This document shows, piece by piece, positions 1-8,814 of a DNA stretch of 16,914 bases. Where the stretch lies: NCBI GenBank assembly GCA_027293795.1, contig JAPYLE010000064.1:1-16914 (forward strand). The letters run 5' to 3'. The DNA is from Rickettsia endosymbiont of Ixodes persulcatus (GTDB lineage Bacteria; Pseudomonadota; Alphaproteobacteria; Rickettsiales; Rickettsiaceae). Numbering within the stretch: the stretch's first letter is position 1; each line of letters begins with the position of its first letter. The notes below the pieces were generated by a model that made no database searches, was not told where the DNA came from, and saw only the letters and a list, made by a program, of their open reading frames with translations. Made by a program: the position numbers and the translations under genes.

Positions 1-780
1 GATAATAAAATCTTATCTCAAGCGGTAAGCGGTAATTTTAGATTAGAAAGAAAAGACAGAAGGCTTAGTAATGTTATAGCATTCCTTGGTATTGATACAC
101 CAAATAGTTTGGCAAGTAGGATTGCAATGTGGGTCGGTAAAGGTTCACACGCTAAGATATTTGACAATGAAATAGATGATATTGATTTACAAAAAGCAAG
201 GGTATTCGGTTTTGATATGACTGAATTACTTAAAGATCCTATAAGTCTTGCGCCGGTATTGTTATATATTTTTCATCGTATTAATATCTCTTTGGATGGG
301 CAGAAAACTATGATAGTGCTTGACGAAGCATGGGCTTTAATCGATAATCCGGTATTTGCACCTAAGATCAAAGATTGGTTAAAAGTTTTGAGAAAATTAA
401 ATACTTTTGTTATATTTGCTACGCAGAGTGTTGAAGATGCTGCAAAAAGTAGAATTAGCGATACGTTGATTCAACAAACAGCCACGCAGATTTTTTTACC
501 TAATTTGAAAGCTACGGATATTTATCGTAGTGCATTTATGTTAAGTCAGCGAGAATATATTTTAATTAAAACTACCGACCCTACTACACGTTATTTTTTA
601 ATAAAACAAGGAATAGATGCCATAGTTGCCAAAGTGAATTTAGACGGTATGAATAATATAATTAGTGTTTTATCTGGCAGAGTTGAGACTGTAATATTGC
701 TCGATCAAATTAGAGAGAAATACGGCAATGATCCGGATAAGTGGTTACCCATATTTTATGAAGCAGTTAAAACATTATAG
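1..780 (+). CDS. rvhB4: Type IV secretion ATPase VirB4 (RvhB4), 3' part
   Basis: Frame 1 is open from the first base, so this is the last 259 residues of a gene that starts upstream of the window; an internal TTG at 109 is not a real start. VirB4 is the membrane-associated AAA+/RecA-like ATPase that powers T4SS assembly and substrate transfer. A Walker B motif is visible at residues 104-113 (MIVLDEAWAL, Asp108-Glu109 at nt 322-327). It is followed by a RecA-type motif with a conserved Gln (IFATQSVEDA, near residue 140) and the segment FLPNLKATD, all typical of the VirB4 C-terminal domain; Walker A must lie upstream. The downstream VirB6 run fits the known rvhB3-rvhB4-rvhB6 order. Rickettsia carries two virB4 genes; context favours the copy next to the virB6 genes. 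Family assignment is very secure, the exact paralog somewhat less so. Confidence 0.95.
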   Translation, partial: DNKILSQAVSGNFRLERKDRRLSNVIAFLGIDTPNSLASRIAMWVGKGSHAKIFDNEIDDIDLQKARVFGFDMTELLKDPISLAPVLLYIFHRINISLDGQKTMIVLDEAWALIDNPVFAPKIKDWLKVLRKLNTFVIFATQSVEDAAKSRISDTLIQQTATQIFLPNLKATDIYRSAFMLSQREYILIKTTDPTTRYFLIKQGIDAIVAKVNLDGMNNIISVLSGRVETVILLDQIREKYGNDPDKWLPIFYEAVKTL

Positions 781-801
781 ATTGGAAGTGAGTCAAAAAG
801 G

Positions 802-892
802 ACTGTCATACCATGGCTTGACCACAGTATCTATAAAAACAATCAAGAACAGTATTAGTATGGATACCATGGTCAAGCCATGGTATGACAGT
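802..892. repeat. Double-hairpin palindromic element between rvhB4 and rvhB6a
   Basis: Positions 802-832 and 862-892 are near-perfect inverted repeats (22 identical pairs, then a few mismatches) around an A-rich 29-nt spacer. Each arm is itself a small hairpin: 864-886 is a perfect 9-bp stem (ATACCATGG / CCATGGTAT) with loop TCAAG, and 808-830 is the same stem with two mismatches and loop CTTGA. One long hairpin or two short ones can therefore form. The element fills most of the 141-nt gap between the two genes. A related element lies at 11492-11586. It resembles dispersed rickettsial intergenic palindromes and the paired-REP (REPIN) layout; the family name is not certain. It could act as an mRNA processing or attenuation site inside the operon. 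Confidence 0.85.
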
Positions 893-921
893 ATTATGAT
901 ACACGAGGCAAGTAACTAGTT

Positions 922-3600
922 ATGAAATTATTTCCTCGTAGTATACTTATAACATTAGTAATAAGCTTTACCCTAAATTTAGGGCTAGTCACTACAACTC
1001 ATGCCAAAGATACTCTTGATAGCATTGTAGATGTTTTAAGCGGCTTAACTTGTGAAACTCAGGGAGTCGGTGATTTATTGCGTAGTGAATTCTCTCATAC
1101 ATGTATTGTTGCCCCGTTCTTTACTTTTGCGGTAATGAATCTTGTTTCTCCCGTTTTATACATGAATACGTTTTTAAAGCTTAAAATAAACGATAACGAT
1201 TTATTTGGTAAGAATGAGCATGATGATTTTGGGTATTTCCCTGGAGGTCAATGTACTCGTGAAAACAGAATTGATCCTAAAAAGCCGGAATTACGTTTTG
1301 CTTTATGTAGTAATGCTAAATTAATTGTAGCTCGAGCAGAGGCCGTAGCAAAATCGGCACTTGCTATTGCTAAAGCCGTATTAACAGGGAGTGATCCTTG
1401 GGACGATATAAAAGAAGCATGGAAAAATAATAAAAAGGATTATTATGTTCCATATAGCGGTAAGCCCGGTGATGACGGTTTTGCCTTTGATGTAGGCTTC
1501 CCTGTAATATATTGGAAAGTTATTCAAGATAAAGATAGAATATGTGTCTCAACAGAGGGGTTTACAGGAGATGTTCCCGTCGGCTGTAAATATATGAAAG
1601 AGCCGTTTCCGAAATCCATGTATAATAGTTTTATGGATGTAGGAGATAAGGATTTTATTGAGGATCCAAATACCGATCCTTTAGCCTTAGTTTCATGCAG
1701 TAGTGCGGGTGGAGGATGTTATCAAAAAGCTTATAATGCTTCAAAAACTGCAGTAGTCATGACCTCTCCTCTTATAGAATGTATAAGGCAAATGATTGCT
1801 AGGTTACTAATTAGTAAAGATGTTTGTAGTTTTGATAATGTAAGTCAAGTGATTAATTTGGCTTCAAGGCAAGATAGTGCATTATTTCAGTTCCAAGTAG
1901 GAATGTATAAAATAGTTACGGCTTTCTTAACTTTATATGTTATGTTTTTTGGTTTTAAACTGTTACTTGCAGGTGAAGTACCGCCAAAAAGTGAGTATAT
2001 AAATTTTATATTGAAAATGATATTCGTAACTTATTTTTCAATAGGAATTAATATAACCCCTGGTAGTGGCTCTCCGTATGACCGGCTAGACGGTATGATT
2101 CAGTGGGCGTTTCCTTTCTTACTTGACGGTATAAACGGTTTAGCAAGTTGGGTTATGAATGCTGCTCCGTCTAATTTATGTAAATTTAACGGTCCTGGTG
2201 TTTCCTATGATGGCAGTGTTTCCTATATTGCATTATGGGATGCATTAGATTGTAGGGTAGCTCATTATTTAGGGCTTGATATATTATCTACGTTACTTGT
2301 CGAAAATGCTTATCGAAGCCATGATTTTTTAAATTTTGATTTCTTTAGTTTTAGCGCTCCGCCATATATTTATTTGCTAATTCCGGCGATAATCTCCGGT
2401 AATATGATGTTAGTGTCACTTGCTCTTTCTTATCCGTTACTTGTGATTTCGGTTGCTGCCTTTATGGTTAATGCAACGATTATGTGTATGATATCTATAG
2501 TAATACTCGGTATTTTAGCTCCTCTTTTTGTACCCATGTTTTTATTCACGTATACACGAAATTATTTTGATAGCTGGGTTAAACTAATGATCTCGTTCTT
2601 GCTACAGCCTATGGTGGTAGTTACTTTTATGATCACGATGTTTTCGGTATATGATTATGGTTTCTACGGTAAATGTCAATATAAGAGCAAGTTAATTCAC
2701 AATAGTATAGAAAATCTTGCACAGGGCGGTACTTCAAGTCGTGATGTTTTGATATTTTATATTAATAATGATTGGAATGATAAGTCACAATATCCTACTG
2801 ATGAGGATGTGGAAAGTTGTCAAAATAGTTTAGGTTACATGTTAAATAACCCTATTACCACGGCATTTAATTTTGCAAAAGATAGTGTAAGTGAAATTGT
2901 CGATAGTAAACCGGGCGATACCCCTACCGATAAATTTCTTGCCAAATTTCAATTTTTATCAGGAGTGATTTTAGGTCCAGGGATGTTTTTTATGTCCCCA
3001 AAAGTGCTTTTTGAGAAAATTAAAAATATTTTACTTGCGTTAGTTACGGCATGTTTTACATTGTATTTGATGTATAATTTTAGTAATCAGCTGGCTGAAT
3101 TTGCTGCAGATATGACGGAAGGAGTAGCTCTTAATAATGTTGCTATAAAGCCGCAAGCAATATTTAAGGCAGCTATGGCAGCACTTGCTACTATGGGTGC
3201 TGCAACCAAGGGTCTCGATCAGGTAGCAAGTAGGGGAGGAGGTGTCGGTGACTTAACCGCAAGTAAAGGAGGAGGTGTAAGTGATTTAGCAGATGGTTCA
3301 GGCGGCGGAGTAAGCGATAATGTTGCTGCAAGCGGAGGTGCGTCGGCACCTCCTACGGTAACGCCGACAACTTCGTCTTCTGTAGCAACTTCTAGCCCAA
3401 AAACTGTAAGTAGTGAAGCAAGATCGGATGTTGTTACTCCTCCTGCTTCTCCGGAAGTTGTTTCACCGCCTGCTAGCATTAGCACTTCTATTTCTATACC
3501 TGCACCACAAAGTAATATTGAAGCTACAAGTGCCGGAAAAATCATAAGAGATAATAATCAAGAAAGTAAAAAAGAGATCAATAATACTAAGTCTTCATAA
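922..3600 (+). CDS. rvhB6a: VirB6-family T4SS inner-membrane channel protein RvhB6a
   Basis: 892 aa. The ATG at 922 is supported by a signal peptide (residues 1-28, cleavage after TTTHA). An exported region of about 300 residues with scattered Cys follows, then the VirB6/TrbL membrane domain with segments near 330-350, 360-378, 482-505, 510-540, 555-575 and 703-720. The family signature lies at 533-563 (APLFVP, LFTYTRNYFDSW, FLLQP) with the conserved Trp552. A block at 438-456 (LWDALDC, YLGLD) is shared only with the next gene. The tail (about 770-892) is low complexity: three GGGV-[GS]D repeats, then a Ser/Thr/Pro-rich stretch. VirB6 lines the inner-membrane substrate path of the T4SS; classical members are about 300 aa, so the flanks are large extensions. 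The TAA at 3598 is followed in the same frame by 285 nt without a stop, so the C-terminus may be truncated. GAGG at 904-907 is a distant, weak ribosome site. Confidence 0.93.
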   Translation: MKLFPRSILITLVISFTLNLGLVTTTHAKDTLDSIVDVLSGLTCETQGVGDLLRSEFSHTCIVAPFFTFAVMNLVSPVLYMNTFLKLKINDNDLFGKNEHDDFGYFPGGQCTRENRIDPKKPELRFALCSNAKLIVARAEAVAKSALAIAKAVLTGSDPWDDIKEAWKNNKKDYYVPYSGKPGDDGFAFDVGFPVIYWKVIQDKDRICVSTEGFTGDVPVGCKYMKEPFPKSMYNSFMDVGDKDFIEDPNTDPLALVSCSSAGGGCYQKAYNASKTAVVMTSPLIECIRQMIARLLISKDVCSFDNVSQVINLASRQDSALFQFQVGMYKIVTAFLTLYVMFFGFKLLLAGEVPPKSEYINFILKMIFVTYFSIGINITPGSGSPYDRLDGMIQWAFPFLLDGINGLASWVMNAAPSNLCKFNGPGVSYDGSVSYIALWDALDCRVAHYLGLDILSTLLVENAYRSHDFLNFDFFSFSAPPYIYLLIPAIISGNMMLVSLALSYPLLVISVAAFMVNATIMCMISIVILGILAPLFVPMFLFTYTRNYFDSWVKLMISFLLQPMVVVTFMITMFSVYDYGFYGKCQYKSKLIHNSIENLAQGGTSSRDVLIFYINNDWNDKSQYPTDEDVESCQNSLGYMLNNPITTAFNFAKDSVSEIVDSKPGDTPTDKFLAKFQFLSGVILGPGMFFMSPKVLFEKIKNILLALVTACFTLYLMYNFSNQLAEFAADMTEGVALNNVAIKPQAIFKAAMAALATMGAATKGLDQVASRGGGVGDLTASKGGGVSDLADGSGGGVSDNVAASGGASAPPTVTPTTSSSVATSSPKTVSSEARSDVVTPPASPEVVSPPASISTSISIPAPQSNIEATSAGKIIRDNNQESKKEINNTKSS

Positions 3601-3877
3601 GAAAAAGTTGATAATGCAAGTAAGGGTCCAGGAGTCATTGATTATAGTTTTAACTTGAAGGAACATGATAATCTGACAGGAGTAAAGCAGATACGGGAAA
3701 ATGCAGAGATTCGGGATAAACGTGCAGAATTAGAGGAAGCGTGGAACGAATTAGTAGCAAGTGGAGGAGGAAGAATAAGAGACCAGCAAGGTGAAGAAAT
3801 ATCAGAACGACGTGCAAATGCTGAAAAGGCATGGGATGAGTTAGTAAAAAACGGCGTAGTAACAGAAAAAAAGATAA
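3601..3877 (+). pseudogene. Detached C-terminal tail of rvhB6a (in frame, after a stop codon)
   Basis: Directly after the rvhB6a TAA the same frame stays open and reads like a continued hydrophilic tail. It has two 18-residue repeats of the form RDKRAELEEAWNELVASG and SERRANAEKAWDELVKNG, encoded at 3712-3765 and 3802-3855 (90-nt period). The frame runs without a stop into rvhB6b. At 3866-3872 there is a run of seven A; moving one base forward there gives TAA TAG at 3875-3880, which looks like the natural end of the older rvhB6a. The simplest reading is that rvhB6a once ended near 3877 and a nonsense change at 3598 removed about 91 residues. Alternatives are a sequencing error or an N-terminal extension of rvhB6b, which is unlikely because it would bury the signal peptide. 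No separate start codon with a good ribosome site is visible. Confidence 0.6.
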
Positions 3878-3885
3878 TAGTTCTA

Positions 3886-5904
3886 ATGAAAATCCTTAAA
3901 ACCTTAAAGATATTTATTATAGTTTGTATAGCGTCTATAAGCTTAGCTAGCTTTGCCGGCTTTGGGGAATCATGTTCTAGTTTACCGACTACTTTAGACA
4001 AATATTTAGAAACAGATACGGCATATGGCTATATAATTCGTAATATTGATATGAAAGATCCGAGAGGTAATTGTGACTCGGCTGTGTCTAGTATAACGTT
4101 TTGTTTTAAAAATATAGAAGGTAGTAGTAGCCCTTGTACCATGTATACTTTAAATGAAGGTGATTCTAAGAAGATTAGTGATTTAAGTACTGATAATAAT
4201 CCTGATCTTGGAGCAAATCCTGTATTACAGAATATCGTGTTAACGGTTAAAAAATGGGATAATAATTTATGTTTAGTTATGCCCACATCAAGGGGACCGA
4301 TGCCGGTAGCATGTAAATCTTTAAGTGCTACTCTGCCTCCTACTCCGCTTGATGATGAAAATTGTAATATAGGAAAAAGCTGTTATACGGGAGCAAGTTA
4401 TAGTCAATCGTTAATTAATTTTTCCGGTCTTGCAGTTCAGTGTTTGAGCGAAACGCTTAATAAAATATTTTTTGTCGGAAATAGCTGTAGTTCTCAAGAT
4501 CAAAATTCTAGAATAACTAATCTTGCCGCTTTTTCTATGTTTCAAGGTTATTTAAAGAGAACTATAGGTGCAGCACTAATTCTTTATACTATGTTTTTTG
4601 CCTTTAATATGGCTCTAAATAAAGAATATGCAAGTACTGAAAAAATAGCTCTTTTTATAATAAAATTCTTATTTGTTGCTTATTTTTCCATCGGTCTCGG
4701 ACCTTTAGATTTTAGCGGCGGTCAGCCAACAAGAGAAAACGGTATGTTAAAATACGGATTACCTCTTTTGATGGGAGCAGCACCGGACTTTGCACAGATG
4801 ATCTTTAATGCAGCAGGTTCTAGAGGATTATGTCAGTTTGATAATTCAAAGTATAAGGACGGTTATAAATTTTACGGTTTATGGGACGCTATTGATTGCC
4901 GTATAGGTTATTATCTTGGTTTGGATTTACTTTATAATATAGATAAGAATGGAGTTTTAGGGAGTTCGGTCGGCAATGGTCCCAGTGGTAATAATGAGAA
5001 GATACCTAACCTTGGTACTCCGGATAAAAATAGTCCGAATGATTTAAGTAAAGCAGGATCACTGAGGTTTTTTACCGTTATGTTTGGATTCTTTATGGCT
5101 GGAAATGTCATTATACTTGCAGCAGGTTTAGTATTTTCTGTAATATTTTTATCTATACTTTTATATTTTATTACGCATTATTTAGTTTGCATGATTACTA
5201 TTTACGTTATGACATATGTTTCTCCTATATTCATTCCTATGGCTCTATTTACTCGTACAAAAGCTCATTTTGACGGGTGGTTAAAAGTATGTATCTCATG
5301 TGCATTGCAGCCGGCAGTAATAGCAGGTTTTATAGCTTTATTAATAACTATGTATGATTCTGCAATATTTAAAAATTGTGAATTCCTTAGATATGATTAT
5401 GAAAAAGGAGATATTAGATTTAGTACTTTTGAGTTAAGGCTCCCTATTGGTGCTGCAGACAAATGTCAGGAAAGTTTTGGATATAAAATGTTACAATATT
5501 ATGCAGGTGAAGGTTGGGAAGAGCATTTATTGATACTTTTCCCAATAAAATCAATTGTTAGAGATATTGTATCTATTTTAGCGGAACTTTTGTGCGTATT
5601 AGTATTTTCGGTTATTTTTTATTATTTCTCTAAATCTATAGGGCGGTTTGCCGCTGATTTAACTAACGGTCCTAATATGGACGCAGTAACGGCAAGTCCA
5701 ACTAAAATCGTTGATTTAGTAAAGAAAGGAGCCGCTTTCCTTAAGGATGCTTCTATGGTTTCGCAAGGCAAGCCACCGGTAGGAGATAAGCCGAGTGGAG
5801 GAAGTGGACGTAAAGGTGGGGAGCAAAGTGATGATACACTTGGCTCAGCCGGGGGGAGTAGTGATAATGCCAAAGATGCTTTATCGACAAGTGGAGGTAA
5901 ATGA
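3886..5904 (+). CDS. rvhB6b: VirB6-family T4SS inner-membrane channel protein RvhB6b
   Basis: 672 aa from the ATG at 3886. This start is chosen over an in-frame TTG at 3655 because it opens a clear signal peptide (MKILKTLKIFIIV, cleavage near SLASFAG, residues 20-25), while the TTG would put 77 charged residues before it. The exported region (about 26-220) has paired Cys. Membrane segments lie near 226-244, 254-272, 396-443, 478-493 and 563-580. The VirB6 signature is at 447-477 (SPIFIP, LFTRTKAHFDGW, ALQP). The block GLWDAIDCRIGYYLGLD near 331-348 matches one in RvhB6a, so the two are close sisters. The tail is short and Gly/Ser-rich. No Shine-Dalgarno sequence precedes the ATG, suggesting expression within the polycistronic message. 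The role is as part of the T4SS inner-membrane channel; why Rickettsia keeps several copies is not established. Confidence 0.93.
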   Translation: MKILKTLKIFIIVCIASISLASFAGFGESCSSLPTTLDKYLETDTAYGYIIRNIDMKDPRGNCDSAVSSITFCFKNIEGSSSPCTMYTLNEGDSKKISDLSTDNNPDLGANPVLQNIVLTVKKWDNNLCLVMPTSRGPMPVACKSLSATLPPTPLDDENCNIGKSCYTGASYSQSLINFSGLAVQCLSETLNKIFFVGNSCSSQDQNSRITNLAAFSMFQGYLKRTIGAALILYTMFFAFNMALNKEYASTEKIALFIIKFLFVAYFSIGLGPLDFSGGQPTRENGMLKYGLPLLMGAAPDFAQMIFNAAGSRGLCQFDNSKYKDGYKFYGLWDAIDCRIGYYLGLDLLYNIDKNGVLGSSVGNGPSGNNEKIPNLGTPDKNSPNDLSKAGSLRFFTVMFGFFMAGNVIILAAGLVFSVIFLSILLYFITHYLVCMITIYVMTYVSPIFIPMALFTRTKAHFDGWLKVCISCALQPAVIAGFIALLITMYDSAIFKNCEFLRYDYEKGDIRFSTFELRLPIGAADKCQESFGYKMLQYYAGEGWEEHLLILFPIKSIVRDIVSILAELLCVLVFSVIFYYFSKSIGRFAADLTNGPNMDAVTASPTKIVDLVKKGAAFLKDASMVSQGKPPVGDKPSGGSGRKGGEQSDDTLGSAGGSSDNAKDALSTSGGK

Positions 5905-5910
5905 TAGAAT

Positions 5911-8814
5911 ATGCAGAGTAACTTGTTAAAAGTTTTAGGAGTACTCGCTATAGTAGCAACGTTAGTTTGCTTTATTTTTGCAGCACTTGGTATGATAGGA
6001 GCAGTAAAAGTCGGTAACGGCTGCTACATGAGATATGACGCAAACGGTAAAGTCGGTACGGATTCAATAACCAGTACTATAACCCTTAATGCTAATGCTA
6101 ATTATGTAAACACTTCTAAGATACTGCCCGACGGTACAACTCAGCTTATTCCTGATCCTACTCGTTACGGTGAATGGTTAAATACTCAGGTGCTAGTAGA
6201 AAATAGCCAACCGGTGAATTTACAAGTGGTCGGTCAGATTAGTTTGTGTTTAGCTTATATACCAAAAGATAATCTCCAACGTACTGGACCTGGATCTAAT
6301 TTAGACGATAACGGTAAAATGATTCTGATCCCTCGTATTAACAATGCAAATACTCCGCCTGTCTCTCTAATAATGGATGCAAAAAATAGTGAGTGGCGTA
6401 ATATTGCCGAATTATACGCCAATGATAGGGTTTTAGTTTCCGTATCTCCTAATTTTGCCGGTACGGAAGCGACAGTTAATGATGCCTTTAAAGGTACTGC
6501 GGTTACGAAAGATTGTTCACAAGGCAAAACTTCTTATGAGCCAATTTGTGGAAAATATTCTATTTATTCCGGTCAATATGTTAATGCTTGTGAATTGAAA
6601 CAAAATTATTGGCAAGGTAATAGGCATCGGGAAGAATGTCATTGTATTGTATGTATTAATCAAGAAGATGTTGCTCAGTGGGTATGTGATAGCGCTAATC
6701 TAATTTCTCATTGTTGCGCTGGTTTTATATGTGACTCCTTACCTGTTTGGATAAATCACTATGGCACAATGCCAGAATCTTATAAAGATGATGGTAGTTT
6801 TACCTTTAGTTGGTCAGATAATTCGGGTAATTTATTTATTGATTATTCAAATCTTCAATGTTCCAATAATGCTAATATTTCACCGAATGGTCAATGTCCT
6901 GATAGTGTCGATAATCGTAGTCCTAAAGATAAAGATTATATTGGAGGTGTAAATTGTATTTCAGGAATATGTAACGATGGAGATTTTCAAAAGAATCGGA
7001 GATTTTGGTATACGGCGGACGGTAAGGGAGGCAAAGGACCAACTGGGTTAATATATCAAATGAATGATGCGGGTTCTGTAAGTCAAGCTTTGCCTTCTAA
7101 TCTAGAATTTGCTAAGTTTGTTGCAGATTCAGATCAACCGCCTGAATATAAAGATAAAGACGGTAAATATATATATAAAGTTATATATAATATACCTTTT
7201 AACAGTAATATTGAAAAAAGTTATTTACAATATAGACTTTGGTCTCCTACCTCACAAGATGCTAGTAAGAATACGGGCGGATATGTTCTAAATATTAAAC
7301 AGACTAAATGCTATAGAGAGAACGGTAATAGTTTTAACGATACTTTTGATGATCGGGGACGAGTGCAATACATAATAGTATCCGGTTCAGAAAACCCGAA
7401 TACTAGCGGTAAACCTTATTCACCTCAAGGAATTAACGTTGATAGTGACGGTAAAGCTAACGTTAATGCAAATGGAGACGGTTATATATGGATGAGAATT
7501 CTAAACGATTCTAATGATTACAAAGATAGTAATGGTAACTATAAAGTACATTTCTCAACATCCTTAAAAGTAGGAAGTTTTACTATTAAAGTAATGAATC
7601 CGTTACTTCAGTTATTTAAAACTAAAGTGCAAGGGGCTGCTACTTCTATTTTTAAAAATATGGTATGTTATAAAGCTAGTGATAGCTCGTCCTGTATTAA
7701 CTTTTTTACCTATATTAAAGCGATTTTAATTCTGTATGTGATGACTTACGGAGCAATGTTCTTGCTCGGCTTTGCTAAGATAAACCAAAAAGAGCTAGTA
7801 ATTAGAATAGCAAAAATCGGAGTAGTTAGCGGACTTATTAATGGTAATACTTTTGAGTTTTTCAATAACTATCTTTTTGATGCAATTACCGGTTTTTCAG
7901 ACGCAATTATTGCTAATATGAGTGGGTATAGTTTGTTTACTTCTACTAATACTATTTCTAATCCTTTTATGTTTTTAGATGCAGTAATGAGTAAAATATT
8001 TTTTAGTCAAACATTTATCGCTCAATTACTTGCACTTCTTTCTCTTGGGCTTAGCGGTATTATATATTTTATAATTACTTTTATTGCGCTTGGTATAGTA
8101 ATTATTACGGCACTTAGAGCTATTGCCGTTTATATTATGGCATTTATGGCAACTTGTATATTAATCGGTATAGCCCCTTTATTTATTAGTTTCTTATTAT
8201 TTGATTTTACTAGGTATTTATTTGATAATTGGGTGAGGTTTACGATCCGCTATATGATAGAACCGGTAGTTATGATGGCGGGTATTATAGTACTAACACA
8301 GCTATTTACCATTTATCTAGATTTTGTTTTAGGTTATAGCGTTTGTTGGAAATGTGCTTTACCGATAAAAATTCCGTTTATCGGTACTATTTTACCTATT
8401 GCATTACTGAATGTACCGATCTTCTGTATTAATTGGTTTGCCCCTTGGGGGATGGATTATATGTCAGGTATGATGGGAGTGAATATGCAAAATATCGTAG
8501 CTTTAGTTATTATTGCTTACGGTATGTACGGTTACGTCGAATTTTCAGGACGTATGGTAGCAAAATTAACTAGTGCTGCCGGACCTTCGGCTACTGGTAT
8601 GGGTGAAGCAATGTATAGTGCTGCAGAACAGAAAATTTTGAGTCAAGTAGGAATGGATGCCGAGACAAGAAGGGGTATTACCGGCAGAGCGGAAGCACGA
8701 TTAAAACAACGCAATAAAACGTTAGATCAGGCTGAGAAAAACAGAAAAAATACGCTGCAAGAAGGAGGTGAGAAGACAAATGAAGAACCGCCTAAACCTG
8801 AAACACCTAAATAA
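5911..8814 (+). CDS. rvhB6c: VirB6-family T4SS inner-membrane channel protein RvhB6c with Cys-rich exported region
   Basis: 967 aa, starting 6 nt after the rvhB6b stop; GGAGG at 5893-5897 inside the end of rvhB6b is the likely ribosome site. An N-terminal hydrophobic segment (9-33) acts as signal or anchor. The exported region (about 35-560) is very long. Residues 200-355 hold about 13 Cys, including a CxCxxC motif (243-248) and a CC pair (268-269). Near 522-530 a GDGYIWMRI motif recurs in RvhB6d. Membrane segments lie near 602-620, 712-755, 783-800 and 861-875. The VirB6 signature is at 755-785 (APLFIS, LLFDFTRYLFDNW, IEP) with Glu where the paralogs have Gln. The C-terminus (905-967) is charged and probably cytosolic. 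It belongs to the expanded rickettsial VirB6 set; the exported insert has no function I can assign. Confidence 0.93.
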   Translation: MQSNLLKVLGVLAIVATLVCFIFAALGMIGAVKVGNGCYMRYDANGKVGTDSITSTITLNANANYVNTSKILPDGTTQLIPDPTRYGEWLNTQVLVENSQPVNLQVVGQISLCLAYIPKDNLQRTGPGSNLDDNGKMILIPRINNANTPPVSLIMDAKNSEWRNIAELYANDRVLVSVSPNFAGTEATVNDAFKGTAVTKDCSQGKTSYEPICGKYSIYSGQYVNACELKQNYWQGNRHREECHCIVCINQEDVAQWVCDSANLISHCCAGFICDSLPVWINHYGTMPESYKDDGSFTFSWSDNSGNLFIDYSNLQCSNNANISPNGQCPDSVDNRSPKDKDYIGGVNCISGICNDGDFQKNRRFWYTADGKGGKGPTGLIYQMNDAGSVSQALPSNLEFAKFVADSDQPPEYKDKDGKYIYKVIYNIPFNSNIEKSYLQYRLWSPTSQDASKNTGGYVLNIKQTKCYRENGNSFNDTFDDRGRVQYIIVSGSENPNTSGKPYSPQGINVDSDGKANVNANGDGYIWMRILNDSNDYKDSNGNYKVHFSTSLKVGSFTIKVMNPLLQLFKTKVQGAATSIFKNMVCYKASDSSSCINFFTYIKAILILYVMTYGAMFLLGFAKINQKELVIRIAKIGVVSGLINGNTFEFFNNYLFDAITGFSDAIIANMSGYSLFTSTNTISNPFMFLDAVMSKIFFSQTFIAQLLALLSLGLSGIIYFIITFIALGIVIITALRAIAVYIMAFMATCILIGIAPLFISFLLFDFTRYLFDNWVRFTIRYMIEPVVMMAGIIVLTQLFTIYLDFVLGYSVCWKCALPIKIPFIGTILPIALLNVPIFCINWFAPWGMDYMSGMMGVNMQNIVALVIIAYGMYGYVEFSGRMVAKLTSAAGPSATGMGEAMYSAAEQKILSQVGMDAETRRGITGRAEARLKQRNKTLDQAEKNRKNTLQEGGEKTNEEPPKPETPK

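Noticed and set aside
728..919. 63-codon frame spanning the end of rvhB4 and the palindrome
   Set aside because: It overlaps rvhB4 and runs through the inverted repeat; no ribosome site and no recognisable protein.
3219..3545. 108-codon open frame on the minus strand inside rvhB6a
   Set aside because: It is the antisense of the Gly/Ser/Thr-rich rvhB6a tail; low complexity, no family, no ribosome site.
3655..3885. TTG start giving a 749-aa RvhB6b
   Set aside because: It would place 77 charged residues before a clear signal peptide; the ATG at 3886 is much better and the extra region reads as the old rvhB6a tail.
5622..5873. 83-codon minus-strand frame at the end of rvhB6b
   Set aside because: Antisense of the Gly/Ser-rich RvhB6b tail; a shadow of the real gene.
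5901..5921. Six-codon mini-ORF overlapping the rvhB6c start, preceded by GGAGG
   Set aside because: Spacing from GGAGG to its ATG is only 3 nt, too short; GGAGG more likely serves rvhB6c itself.
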